Origin: Valencia hispanica
Taxonomy: Eukaryota > Chordata > Actinopteri > Cyprinodontiformes > Valenciidae
Direction: 5' to 3'
Assembly (NCBI GenBank): GCA_963556495.2
Contig: OY747700.1
Coordinates: forward strand, 5,335,020 to 5,399,019
Length of the DNA: 64,000 nt
This document shows, in pieces, positions 1 through 10,415 of this stretch. How positions within the stretch are numbered: the stretch's first letter is position 1; the number at the start of each line of letters is the position of its first letter. Position numbers and translations under genes: made by a program. The notes beneath the pieces are model-generated. The model saw only the letters and a program-made list of their open reading frames with translations, was not told the origin of the DNA and searched no databases.

Positions 1-325
1 TCAATGTCTTCCTGTGTTTTCTTTGTTCCCCTTCCTCTCTTGTATTTTCAACTCACCCTCTCTCTTGACTTTTTGTTTCCTACCTCTCTTCTTCATCTTC
101 TTTCTTTCTTCTCCTTAATTTTCTGTCTCCGTGTCCATAACATCAGGAAATAAAAACCCCAACAATTCATAATAAAGATTTTTCACACATATATCAAGTG
201 GAGGACTATAGCAAAAGCTGTACTGCTCCGCTTGTGAAAGTAAATCTGTTGGGCTTCTACTTGGTACTCAGACACCAATTCTGAGCTCCACACTGCCAAA
301 CAGGACACGTAAAAAAAAAAAAAAC
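1..325 (+). mobile_element. Endogenous retrovirus fragment, pol-env spacer
   Basis: This stretch is a near-identical inverted copy of 63200-63523, which lies between the pol end and the env start of the retroviral relic at the right edge. Similarity stops in an A-run near 325, and no env follows. Any pol part of this copy would lie off the left edge. It is purine/pyrimidine-skewed and no coding claim is made for it. Confidence 0.7.
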
Positions 326-680
326 AGAAGCTGGTTCTGAGCATGCTCAGATGGTCTCTCTACTGACTCGGCATGCTCGGGTGACTCTACTCATAAAAAA
401 AACCTGTTATAATGAGGTCGTTTTAATTTAAATTTTCTTTGGGTTATAAATTAAGTTGTTTGTTCAGTTTTCAGATTCAAACACAGATCTAAAAACCACC
501 TGGTTTGGGTGAAGATCTTCAGCCGCAGAGACACACACCCAGACCAGCTGATCCTCCAGCCGTGTGTCTCTGCTAAACCTCCAGAACGGTTCTGGGGTTT
601 TAAATCACTGATCTGAGGTCAGCAGCTGCTCTCTGCAGAAACAGGTGCTGACATCAAGCCGTCACATGAGCTCTCCATCA

Positions 681-685
681 CTAAC
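681..685 (+). promoter_or_regulatory. Candidate distant branch point CTAAC for the exon at 858
   Basis: This is a perfect yUnAy match with its A at 684. The AG at 686-687 is too close to the branch to be used, and no further AG occurs until 856-857. The predicted branch-to-acceptor distance is therefore about 173 nt. This is inferred from sequence only. Confidence 0.45.
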
Positions 686-690
686 AGGAA

Positions 691-710
691 CGTGTGTGTG
701 TGTGTGTGTG

Positions 711-741
<31 letters not shown>

Positions 742-748
742 CTGTGTG

Positions 749-809
<61 letters not shown>

Positions 810-816
810 GTGTGTG

Positions 817-855
<39 letters not shown>
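691..855 (+). repeat. (TG)n microsatellite ending at an rnf168 3' splice site
   Basis: About 165 bases of TG dinucleotides with scattered CG and one TC interruption and no adenine. It runs directly into TAG at 855-857, the acceptor of the first visible rnf168 exon, so it replaces the usual polypyrimidine tract. The open frames across it are artefacts of the repeat. Confidence 0.95.
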
Positions 856-857
<2 letters not shown>

Positions 858-3800
858 GCTCCATGTGTGTTCCCAGAGTCTGCCCACCTGGAGAGCTGCG
901 GCAGGAGTACGAGGATCAGGTGACCAAGGTGAGGGCAGGATTGGGGGTGGGGCTAACTGTGTGTTTCAAATGAATAAAAAACATAAACATCATGTGTTCG
1001 GGGTAACCACACATGAGACTGACTGCGGGTGTGGTAGCATTGTGACATCACTGTGATGTCATCCAGGTTCAGTCCAGGTGTGGGTCTCCGCTTTGATCGA
1101 AATCGTTTCTGTTTTCTGTCTGTGAACGTGGCTTGTTTAAATAAAGTTTTGGTTGAGAGCGGTCTGTGGTGGAGGTGATAATGATGAGGTCACACGAGCG
1201 TGTCTGTCCACCGTCAGCTGATGGAGGAGCGGAAGGCTCAGGACGAAGAGGAGAGCAAAGCGAGCGAGGAGCTGATCCAGAAGCTGCTGGCCGAGGAGCA
1301 GCAGCAGCTGCAGGAGGAAAGGAGGAGGAAGGAGGAGGACGAGCGTCTGGCCAAACTGCTGAGCAGCCAGCTGGTCAGTGATGTCACGCTGATGTCACGC
1401 CGATGTCTGTGCATGTTGTTACGGGTCACATGAAGCTGCTGTTCTCCCACAGAACTCCCAGGAAAACCTTCGCGTTCCCGACGTCACTCCGGCCAAGAAG
1501 AAGAAGAAGGAGGCCGTCGTGGGAAACATTGACAGGTGAGTCACACCTGAGCCTGATTCAAACTTCATCCCGTATGTTTAACATCATCAAGCTTCCAACC
1601 TGAGGATGTCAGGGAACAAGCTGGATATGGGAAAGTTGGCAGCTTTTGGAAAATCTCCAAATACAAGTTTAAAATATACTAACAAATCCAATTTATATCA
1701 GTTGTGTAAAAATATTAAATCAGTCCAGGTCACTATAACGACACAGTCCGTTTCTGCCAATCACAGATGGCCAAAAGTAAAATGGTTTCTTTCTAAGGAA
1801 TTCCAGCTGATTGCAGCAATTCCTCCTTCTGAGCAGCAGGTGGCCACAATGAAACGTCCAACAGAACCAGACTGAAAATGAGCGACTGGGACGGAGAACC
1901 GATCAGATGTACAGAAAACCCAGCTCTGAGCAGGGGAACTTTCTATGTTGTAGGAGGAGAGAGTTCTCACACAGTGTGACGTCTCCCCTGCTCCAGACAC
2001 ACTTAATTAATAAGAAATATTTTCACTTACAGTTTAGAAATCTAAAATCTGGTCACAAAACTGGCAGGGGTTTAAAGGTACAGTGTGTTTTTTTTAATGA
2101 AGAAAAAGGTGACTTTAGCGCCACGTAGTTCAGACTAGGTATTGCAGCTACGGTAGCCCATACGAATCAAAAGGGCAATGTGTCAACGACTTCCAGCTTT
2201 CAACCAGCAATTCGGTCCGCTTCTTTAATCTGTATTATTTTCTAAATGTTATCTAAATATGTGCTGAGTAATTAAAACTGTTTTATGTTAGCTATTTGGG
2301 ATGTAAAAATATCAATATGCCGATATATCGCGATAAGTCACGATATTGATATTCAAAAGCGATGTATTTTTTTTATTTTATTTAGAATTTGAATAAAATA
2401 TAAAAGTATAACTGGTAGTTTGTCGCTGTTTTCACCTTCTTTGTTCCAGTGGATCGACTAGATCTAGTAATAAAACTAGTTTTGAGAATGACACAAGTAT
2501 TAGTTTTCACAAAGTTTGCTGCAAAACTACTTTTAGATCTTTGTTTCAGTTGTTTCTATGATGTACTGAAATATAATTACAAGGACTTTATACTTTTCAA
2601 AGGCTTTTATTGACAATTACATGACATTTATGCAAAGAGTCAGTATTTGCAGTGTTAGCCCTTCTTTTTCAGGACCTCTGCAATTCGACTGGGCATGCTC
2701 TCAATCAACTTCTGGGCCAAATCCTGACTGATAGCAACCCATTCTTTCATCATCACTTCTTGGAGTTTGTCAGAATTAGTGGGTTTTTGTTTGTCCACCC
2801 GCCTCTTGAGGACTGACCACAAGTTCTCAATGGGATTAAGATCTGGGGAGTTTCCAGGCCACGGACCCAAAATGTCAACGTTTTGGTCCCCGAGCCACTT
2901 AGTTATCACTTTTGCCTTATGGCACGGTGCTCCATCGTGCTGGAAAATGCATTGTTCTTCACCAAACTGTTGTTGGATTGTTGGAAGAAGTTGCTGTTGG
3001 AGGGTGTTTTGGTACCATTCTTTATTCATGGCTGTGTCTTTGGGCAAAATTGTAAGTGAACCCACTCCCTTGGATGAGAAGCAACCCCACACATGAATGG
3101 CCTCAGGATGCCCCAGTCCTCAGCAGTCCATTCACCAGACTTTCTGCAGAAGATCAATCTGTCCCTGGTGGTATTTTTTGGAGAGAAGTGGCTTCTTTGC
3201 TGCCCTTCTTGACACCAGGCCATCTTCCAAAAGTCTTCGCCTCACTGTGCGTGCAGATGCGCTCACACCTGCCTGCTGCCATTCCTGAGCAAGCTCTGCA
3301 CTGGTGGCACTCCGATCCCGCAGCTGAATCCTCTAGGAGACGATCCTGGCGCTTGCTGGACTTTCTTGGACGCCCTGAAGCATTCTTAACAAGAATTGAA
3401 CCTCTTTCCTTGAAGTTCTTGATAATCCTATAAATTGTTGATTTAGCTGCAATTTTAGTAGCCACAATATCCTTGCCTGTGAAGCCATTTTTATGCAACG
3501 CAATGATGGCTGCGCACGTTTCTTTGCAGGTCACCATGGTTAACAGTGGAAGAACAATGATTTCAAGCATCACCCTCCTTTTAACATGTCAAGTCTGCCA
3601 TTCTAAGGACTATGCAATTCATCTGATCACTGTTCATAACATTCTGGAGTATATGCAAATTATTATTACAAAAACTTAAGCAACAACTTTTCCAATTTCC
3701 AATATTTATGTAATTCTCAAAACTTTTGGCCACGACTGTACAGGGTAGTGGAGTCTGTAGTTTTTTTTGTTTTTTTTTTCCCTCTGTAAACCGACTCGCA

Positions 3801-4939
3801 TACCTTGCATGTCTCTAAACAGCTACCATATTTCAAGATGGCGCATGACCATGGAGGGCCGACCACAGTTTATGTACAGTACAGCCCAAAAGTCTGGACA
3901 CACTTTCTCATTCAATTGAATGAGTAAGTGTGTCCAGACTTTTGGTCTGTACTTTATATACAAATATAACATTTCAAGTTAATCGGAATACTAAGAATAG
4001 ACGTTGGTGAGAACTATTAATGATAAAGGACAAGTTTGTGAACACAGAATTTGACAGTAAACAAGTAAAATTATTACACACTGTTCCTTTTAAGGTTTCA
4101 TGAAGGTTCTGGTTTGGTTCTGATCAATCCAACTGGAGTCAGGGTTTCATTTAGCTGCTCCTCGGGTTCCCAACTACTTGGTCTGTTGGACAGGATGTGA
4201 CACGTTTATCTTGTTTGTTTCAGGTTTCTGTGTCCCCGCCCCACTCTGCCAAGCTCCGCCCCTGGATTCATCACCAATAAGGTCAGTTTGAACACTGCCT
4301 GAAACTTTTTTTAACAGCTGACCCACAGTGATGAAATAATGTCGTTTTTCTTACCTGTTTCAGGAGAACATCCTGCTGTTGGAGGCGGAGCTTCACACGG
4401 AGCGGTCCCGCCCACTAACAGACAGCCCGCTGATCCGATCGTCGTCGTCGAAGAGGAAGAGCTCTGAGCTAGACGCCGCTGAGGGGGAGAAAGTGACCGC
4501 CAAGCGACTGCTGGTCTGCTCCTCCTCACCTGTGGAGGAGCGGCCGTCGGTTGAATGGGAGGCGGAGCTTCAGGTGAGGCGGCGGCAGGAGGAGGAGGAC
4601 CGCCGCCTCGCTCTGCTCCTTCAGAGGGAGCTCGACCAGGAGGAGAGACGGAAAGCCACAGACCGGAGCAAAGGCTCCTCCGACCCCTACCTGCTGCGCC
4701 ACCAGAGAGGTGAGACAGAAGAGGCGGGGCCATCACAAACACCTGGAAGAGGAGCAGGAAGCAGGACCCGTAAAACTTCCATTAGCTCCTCCTCCCCACG
4801 GTCTGCCTTGACTACGAAGACCTCACTTAGCTCATCTTCCTCTTCGTCGAGCAGAGGAAGTAAACAGACGACACTGACGGAGATGTTTTCTTCTCCTGGC
4901 TGCTCCTCCTTTACTGCTGCACCAACAAACGGAAAATAA
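858..4939 (+). CDS. rnf168: RNF168-like E3 ubiquitin ligase, C-terminal five exons (partial)
   Basis: The exons are 858-928, 1218-1373, 1453-1535, 4224-4281 and 4364-4939. All have GT-AG borders and matching phases, giving about 314 codons. RNF168 is a nuclear DNA-damage ligase that ubiquitinates H2A after RNF8 acts. The first exon reads PGELRQEYEDQ, which matches the family just before the UMI. The second (52 codons) holds EESKASEELIQKLLAEE (UMI region) and KEEDERLAKLLSSQ (MIU1). The third is lysine-rich and ends NID, joining RFLCP. The last exon carries RRLALLLQRELDQEE (MIU2), followed by YLLRHQRG where LRM2 lies in the family, and a C-terminal KQTTLTEMF. The RING exons are not in the window and should lie upstream. 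RNF169 is the alternative, but the UMI plus MIU1 plus MIU2 order favours RNF168. The fourth intron span (1536-4223) contains a Tc1 copy. Confidence 0.88.
2479..3738 (-). mobile_element. Tc1-like transposon, internally deleted copy 1
   Basis: The right terminal repeat ends ...GGCCACGACTG followed by TA (3739-3740). The left end begins at TTTTGAGAATGAC and has lost its outermost bases. A minus-strand transposase relic is readable in two frames. The N-terminal helix-turn-helix part is at 3154-3573. The catalytic part is at 2655-3092, with HDGAPCHKA and WPGNSPDLNPIENLW marking the second D and the E block. Compared with the copy at 60908-62421, about 118 bp are missing near 3112, which breaks the frame, and about 145 bp are missing near 3600. 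It lies in rnf168 intron sequence in antisense orientation. Confidence 0.9.
3877..3955. mobile_element. Short fold-back made of two facing Tc1-type termini
   Basis: An almost perfect palindrome about 80 bp long, centred on CAATTG at 3915/3916. Each arm reads outward from ATTCAATTGAATG to CCAGACTTTTGG and TCTGTAC. The arms match the terminus style of fish Tc1 families, with no transposase between them. It sits in the rnf168 intron before the exon at 4224. Confidence 0.7.
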
Positions 4940-4940
4940 A
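4935..4940 (+). terminator. AATAAA overlapping the rnf168 stop codon
   Basis: The last codon, stop and next base read AAA-TAA-A, so a canonical polyadenylation hexamer overlaps the TAA at 4937-4939. T-rich sequence follows at 4943-4955. If used, the 3' UTR would be only about 10-30 nt. Another AATAAA occurs at about 5811, so usage is unproven. Confidence 0.4.
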
Positions 4941-5939
4941 AGTATTTTTATTTTGAAAGACTTGCACTTCCTGCTGATCTGTGATCAGTTTCTGTTAACT
5001 GTTTTTGTTTCCTGGAATTGATTTTTCTTTAATGTTTTTTTTGGTGGGAGGAGCCCAACCCCAGCGGTCATGTGACTCAACAAGCCCCTCCCCCATAGTA
5101 CAATCACAGGAAGTTGGAAAGATGTTCAGAATCGACTAACGTTTTAATCATAGTAAAGACGCTTAACCTTCGTTGATCTGATTGGTCGTATCAGTTAATG
5201 AGAGCATGTGACCGGCTGAAGCTCCGCCCCCTCTTTAGCAGCTGGAGCATCAATAGTTTTTACTGCAGAGGAAGAAAACGTCCTCTAAATATGAAACAAC
5301 ACTATCATAGTCAGATCCTGTAGGGGGCGCTGTGAGCAGTCTTCAGACATTTATCTGAACAGTTCTTTGTTTATTTTTTTGTAAAAATTCTGCTGAAAAG
5401 ACAAAAATATTTGATTAAAAATGAAAAATGTTCTGCTACTTGGCTTCTTTAAATGCGTCTCGATGTTTCTTCTTCCTGATGATCCGATCTGATCTGACGA
5501 CACGCCGATCATCCTGGTTCTGGGTGGGCTGACCCATACGGATCGTTTTCTGTTGGTTTCCTCTTCACCACTAAGGATTCTTGAGTTTCAGTCAGAAGGT
5601 CCAGAGTTTGGTCCGAGTCACCTGGACTACCCGACACCAAGAAAACCCGCCAACCTGACCCGTCAGTAGAACCAGAACCCTGTTGAAGCTGTGAGTGTCC
5701 AGGTGTTCCAGGGTTCAACTTGAGGTTTGAACCACTAGGAGGCGACAGTGAGACATAACTAGGGTTTATCTTTAGAGGATTTTACATGAAGATAACAGGA
5801 AACACAAGGAATAAAAACATTTAATTCAAACAACTGGTAAATGAGATATTTAATCATAACAGTGTAAATAAAGGACATTTTAAAGAAATACAGCTACAGA
5901 TATAACTAAAGGATAGTTTTAATTAAATGTTATTTTTTT
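4941..5939. other. Intergenic, probable rnf168 3' flank
   Basis: I recognise no coding exon here. The interval includes a GC-rich stretch (5040-5110), a T-rich stretch (5355-5420) and a further AATAAA near 5811. A 69-codon minus frame at 5509-5718 has no recognisable family. Confidence 0.5.
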
Positions 5940-6434
5940 TATCCCATTATTTATCACCCAGTGCTCCTTAGCTCAGGTCCTGGGGTTCCACTCTCGCTCT
6001 GTGCCGGCCTGGGAGGGGCCCGTCACTGAAACCCAAGCCTCCTTCATGCTTGGGGAGTGAGCAGGCCCTTCTTTTCACCTGATGGGGCGGGGTTTCTCCG
6101 GCTGGACGTAGCGCGTGGAAGGATCACGTTATTCCAGTCAGATCCTCCCCAACCCTGCGGGCGCCCCGGCCGGCCAGGAGGAGGCAGTATACAGCCCCAG
6201 GACTAATGCATGTTTTTGTGGGAGTAGCTCACATTAGCTGCTCAAGGGAACATGGGGAGAACATGCAAACTCCACACAGAAAGGCCCTTTCGCCAACCCC
6301 ACCCAGGGTGTGGATGCTGATGATGCGGGGGAACAAACACCCTCAGCACCCACAGCGTCCCCGGCGGTAATCGAACCCGGGACCTTCTAGCTGTGAGGTG
6401 AGACAGGCTACCAGCTGCGCCACCGTGCCCCCAT
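5940..6434 (-). mobile_element. Long tRNA-derived SINE, copy A
   Basis: The tRNA-like head is at the right end, read on the minus strand. It includes GCGCAGCTGGTAG (A-box region) and GGTTCGATTACCGCC (B box). The body contains the TGTGTGGAGTTTGCATG motif common to fish SINE cores, and the tail end reads ATAATGGGATAA. Related copies are at 45838-46323 (-) and 47568-48040 (+). At roughly 470-495 bp it is long for a SINE and may be composite. Confidence 0.85.
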
Positions 6435-8500
6435 TATATAAATATATTTTAACATTTTAATTCATAATATTACAGAATAGTTAATATATTTCTTAGACTC
6501 TGTTAGCCCAAAAAATACCAACATTTGCATATAGCTTTATATTTTTGTCAAATTACATAGTTTAAAAAAAAAGTTAGATCAGATGTTTTGATCAGTACTT
6601 AAGTCGCCTTTTTACTAAACGCTTCTTCAGTCTTACTCTAGTTATTTCTTGGATGACTACTTTTTAAAAACTTAATTAACCAAATTAATTGACAATCTTC
6701 ACTAATTCCAGCATCTTTCTAGAGTCGCTCTTAAAGTTTCTTCTTCTCTTCCATTGTTGCAGTGATTAATAAAGTCTGCGCCGGACCGGCGGCATCAGTG
6801 GAGTTCTGGTAACGATCTTCAGTTGATGAAAATTTTAGCTAAAAGCATCAAACTAGAACCAACAATGACGCCAGAATTAAAAATTTAGGTTCAAAGGTTA
6901 GAGCTTTTATTTAGATCAGAGCCGGTTCAGAACCCAGAATATGTGTGGATTATTATTTTTTTCTCTCAGGAAGTCAAACCAGACTGTGTTTTCTGATCCC
7001 CGGACGGCAGCCCGTACGTGCGTTCTCAGGACGTTTCGTCACCATGATGTGGTCTCTGTGGTTTCCCTGCGGCGGGTCATGTGCCCCAGATGAGTCGCAT
7101 GTTGACGTCTGATCCGTAACCCGTACGACACACGGTCCTCGAGAACCTCAGGTTTTCTGGTTCTCCTCATTTTTGTGGGATTGTGGGTCGGTGGCGGCTG
7201 GGTCAGATACTGGTTCTCAGGTTTAAGTTAGACGTGAACTTTTAGTTAGTCCCATGAAGGGTCTCAGGGGTCCACTAATGAACAGAACCAAGCCAACTTT
7301 CAGGTCCAGATGGACTAGATTTGATTAGGAGTTTTATTCCAAATGAAACTCGGAATTTGCATCATTTTGGTCTGAAATTAAAACTGAAAGTAAATCAGGA
7401 GGTTTGAGCAACATTTTGAATGGTTGTTGGTCTCTGTGAGCACGACTCCAAGTTCTGATGGGCCAGCACAGACCAGTTTTATGGTACCAAAAAACACACA
7501 GAACTATACCCAGTGTGGTAGACAGAATGCCTCAGACCTAAGGAAGTTCTACTCCCTGAATCCTGGTCCAGGAGCTGGACCTGCAGAGGACCTGATGATG
7601 TCAGCGATGAGACATCAGCACGTTTCCCATGAGTCTTTGCTGTCCTGCTGTGAATCAGAGGAGCAAAAATAAGTTGTTCTATTTCAGAAGAACTGAAAAT
7701 AGACAAAAAAGGTGAAGTAAAGACGAGCAGCTGGTCCTCCAGGGACAGATCGAGGTTCTGTCCACTGACCCCTGATCAGACCAGAACTCTGACTGACCTC
7801 CTGCTATTTATTATACAAAACAAGACGGAGCAGATCTCAGTGGCGGTTGAATGTCCCTCAGCAGATGAGTCCTTCTCTTACCTGGACAGGAGAGGATGAA
7901 AGGATGGAAATCTCCTCAAGGTCGACGTGCCGAAGACAAAAAATGAGCTGCAGCGTTTCTAGAACCTCAATAAGACCTGGAGATGAAGACATAGTCCATA
8001 AAATCAGTACACAGAGGCTCAGTTCTGTCCACTCACCTGTCATGAGACATTTTCAAGCCTGGTTCAGGTCTGTCCTCTCCACCCACGATCTGTCCTCAGG
8101 TGCATAAGTTCTGTCATGTCTTCAGATCCGTCCTCGAGTCATGTTCCGACTTTTCTGCAGGTTTGTTTTCATATCAGAGAGGACAGGTGGACAGGTAAAT
8201 CTTCAGTTCCATTCTCAGGGACGCTCTCTGGTCTTTACTGAAGTCTGTCCACAGGTCCATCTTCAAACCTGTCTTCAGGTGTCTCCAACAACAATCTGTC
8301 CTCTTGATTCATTACTGTAAAGAACCAGGTTTGTTATTCAGATTGTTTATTTAACGTTCCAGTGTTTGTTGACGTGTTCTGGACCATAATCAGATCCAGC
8401 TGCTGTTCTGGTTTCCAGCCTGATCTCAGGTCAGGTTTGTCCTCAGTCTTTGATTTGGTCATCCTTCCTGTCTTCAGACAGCAGAGGCGTGTCCTCTTGT
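6435..8500. other. Intergenic sequence upstream of the tm4sf19-like promoter
   Basis: AT-rich to about 6760, then mixed sequence. From about 7730 to 8480 short CTGTCC/TCAGG words recur irregularly, resembling a degenerate low-copy repeat. I could not support any exon here. The frames at 7424-7672 and 7847-8107 lack recognisable domains. Confidence 0.4.
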
Positions 8501-8504
8501 CTCT

Positions 8505-8510
8505 TATAAA
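8505..8510 (+). promoter_or_regulatory. Candidate TATA box of the tm4sf19-like gene
   Basis: TATAAA lies 23-28 bases before a short segment (8533-8560) that ends in a consensus donor GTGAGT. The spacing fits a transcription start near 8531-8540. The next plausible acceptor is immediately before the ATG at 10416. Confidence 0.45.
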
Positions 8511-8532
8511 TGAGTCTGTTTGTTCCTGTCAG

Positions 8533-8560
8533 AGTCTAAACCGGGCCGACGGACTTCACG
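8533..8560 (+). other. Candidate non-coding first exon of the tm4sf19-like gene
   Basis: The segment ends ACTTCACG followed by GTGAGTTCTG, a strong 5' splice site. It may begin at the transcription start set by the TATA box at 8505, or be an internal 5' UTR exon after CTGTCAG (acceptor-like, ending 8532). Its intron would run to 10415 and contain the fold-back element at 9013-10073. Confidence 0.4.
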
Positions 8561-9012
8561 GTGAGTTCTGCTTTTGTTCTTTTTGCTTCCATGTGATGCT
8601 GATTCAGTTTGAAACCTCTGCAGAACCAGAATTCAGATTTTCAGACATATTTTGGCTGCTAATATTTAAAAATATTCAGATTTCTGTTTCAGTTTTTTTC
8701 AAACCTTTCACCTGAATGGATGAAAAGAAATCTTGCCTCTGGGATTTTTTTCACCTGAAATTTCAGGAATAAATAATTCTTCTCCTCTATAAAGTCCCAA
8801 ACCTAAAAACTACTGGTAATTTCAGATATGTTGCTCTGTAGTTTAACAAAAACAATCTTTCATCATTTTTCCTGATCTGAAACGTTTGTTAAATCACTTT
8901 TAAAAGTTCAACAAAAAGACAAATTTTAACACAAAAAGAAGGATTTGTTTTGAGTTTGCTGCTGGTACAAAACGTCTATAGATCAGTGTGGGCTTCTGTG
9001 ATTGGCTGCTCA

Positions 9013-10073
9013 GATGTGACTATGGAATTAAATCAGGGCCATAATGTTTGTGTATTTGAAATAAATATTAGAAACTGAAAATATGTAAGCTGAAAATGAA
9101 AGTCAAGTTTTTATTGTGAACTTTGAAAAACAAAAAATTGGGTTCAAAATAAAATGAAATGGTATTGAATGTTTATATTAATTGAAATTTCAATGATATT
9201 TAGATTTTGTAATTTTCTGAATAAACTTTAATTCAAAATGTTCAGTATTATTATAATTTTTTTTTCAAGTTTAAGATTTTTTTCCCCTTAAGTTTCAGAA
9301 TATATTTTTTCAGATTTCAGATCTTTCTAATTAAGATCAAAAAAGTTCTTTACAGTTTCAGATCTTTTTTCTACACTTTCAGATGGGAAAACTGCCCATA
9401 ATTGATCACTCTTATAGCGTAATGACTGAAACAGCTTTAATAACTGAGCTTTAGTCGTTACGCTTCATGTATTCTCTACCAATCATGTAATAATACAGCG
9501 CAGGAGGTGTTTGATAGATTATGTTCATTCCCACGTTTCCTGAAGGCAACATGATAGAGGGAACGTCTTCAGCCTCCTGCTTCTGCTGCCACTCATGATT
9601 CCACGCCCCTTTCTCTGTAGCCCCGCCCCTCTCTGTGTAGCCCCGCCCACCACGCCAAATCAGGATCATAAGTTTGAAACTGAAAAACAGGAATCTGAAA
9701 GTGTAGAAAAAAGATCTGAAGCCGGAAGAAAAATCTGAAACTGTAAAGAAACTTTTTTTGACCTTAATTAGAAAGAGTTAGAAAAAATATAATCTGAAAC
9801 TGAAGGGAAAAAATTCTTAAACTTGGAAAAAAAATTTAATACTGAACATTTTGAATCAAAGTTTATTCAGGAAATTGCAAAATCAAAATACCATTGAAAT
9901 TTCAATTAATATAAACATTCAATACCATTTCATTTTATTTTGAACCCAATTTTTTGTTTTTCAAAGTTTGCAATAAAAACTTGACTTTCGTTCTCAGCTT
10001 ACGTATTTTCAGTTTCAAATATTTATTTCAAATACACAAACATTATGGCCCTGATTTAACTCCATATGACATC
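9013..10073. mobile_element. Large fold-back (inverted-repeat) element
   Basis: Two arms of about 385 bp (9013-9395 and 9688-10073) are near-complementary along their whole length. The outer ends share TTAAATCAGGGCCATAATG. The arms flank a unique spacer of about 290 bp (9396-9687) rich in CCCCGCCC words. Arms are AT-rich and diverged only by small indels. No transposase is visible, so it is non-autonomous or of unknown family. Confidence 0.85.
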
Positions 10074-10198
10074 ACACAGGTTAACAACACATAGCTGAAC
10101 CTGATGGTTTTCGCTACTCATGTGAGGTCAGATAGCTCAGAAATGTGTTCATCAGAACAGGACCGGTACTGATCCGTCAGTACTGACTTAAAAAAAAA

Positions 10199-10382
10199 AA
10201 GGTTTTTGTGGCACTAGTGGCCTTTTTGCAGTATTCATAAAGGAAACAGGCAGGGAGAGACGGGGGGAAGACATGTAGCAAAGTTCCCAGAGTTGGGAAT
10301 CGAACCCCCGGACGGCTGCGTCGGTGACTAATAGCCTCTGTGCATGGGGCGGCCGCTCTACCTCCAGACCACGCACCGCCAC
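10199..10382 (-). mobile_element. tRNA-derived SINE, family 2
   Basis: Read on the minus strand it begins GGCGGTGCGTGGTCTGGAGG. It carries a B box GGGGTTCGATTCCCAA, then a short body ending CACTAGTGCCACAAAAACC. A diverged relative in the same orientation is at 15893-16064. It lies just before the tm4sf19-like start codon. Confidence 0.75.
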
Positions 10383-10415
10383 AGTACTGATTGATTTTTA
10401 ACCCTTGGTTGACAG

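Noticed and set aside
619..1056. Open frames of His-Thr or Cys-Val repeats
   Set aside because: They are translations of the (TG)n microsatellite on either strand and carry no gene signal.
5509..5718. Minus-strand 69-codon frame downstream of rnf168
   Set aside because: No recognisable family and no splice partners.
6360..6420. tRNA gene
   Set aside because: The tRNA-like box belongs to the SINE head. The rest of the cloverleaf is degraded, and the same holds for 10310-10380, 28850-28905, 46240-46315 and 47575-47640.
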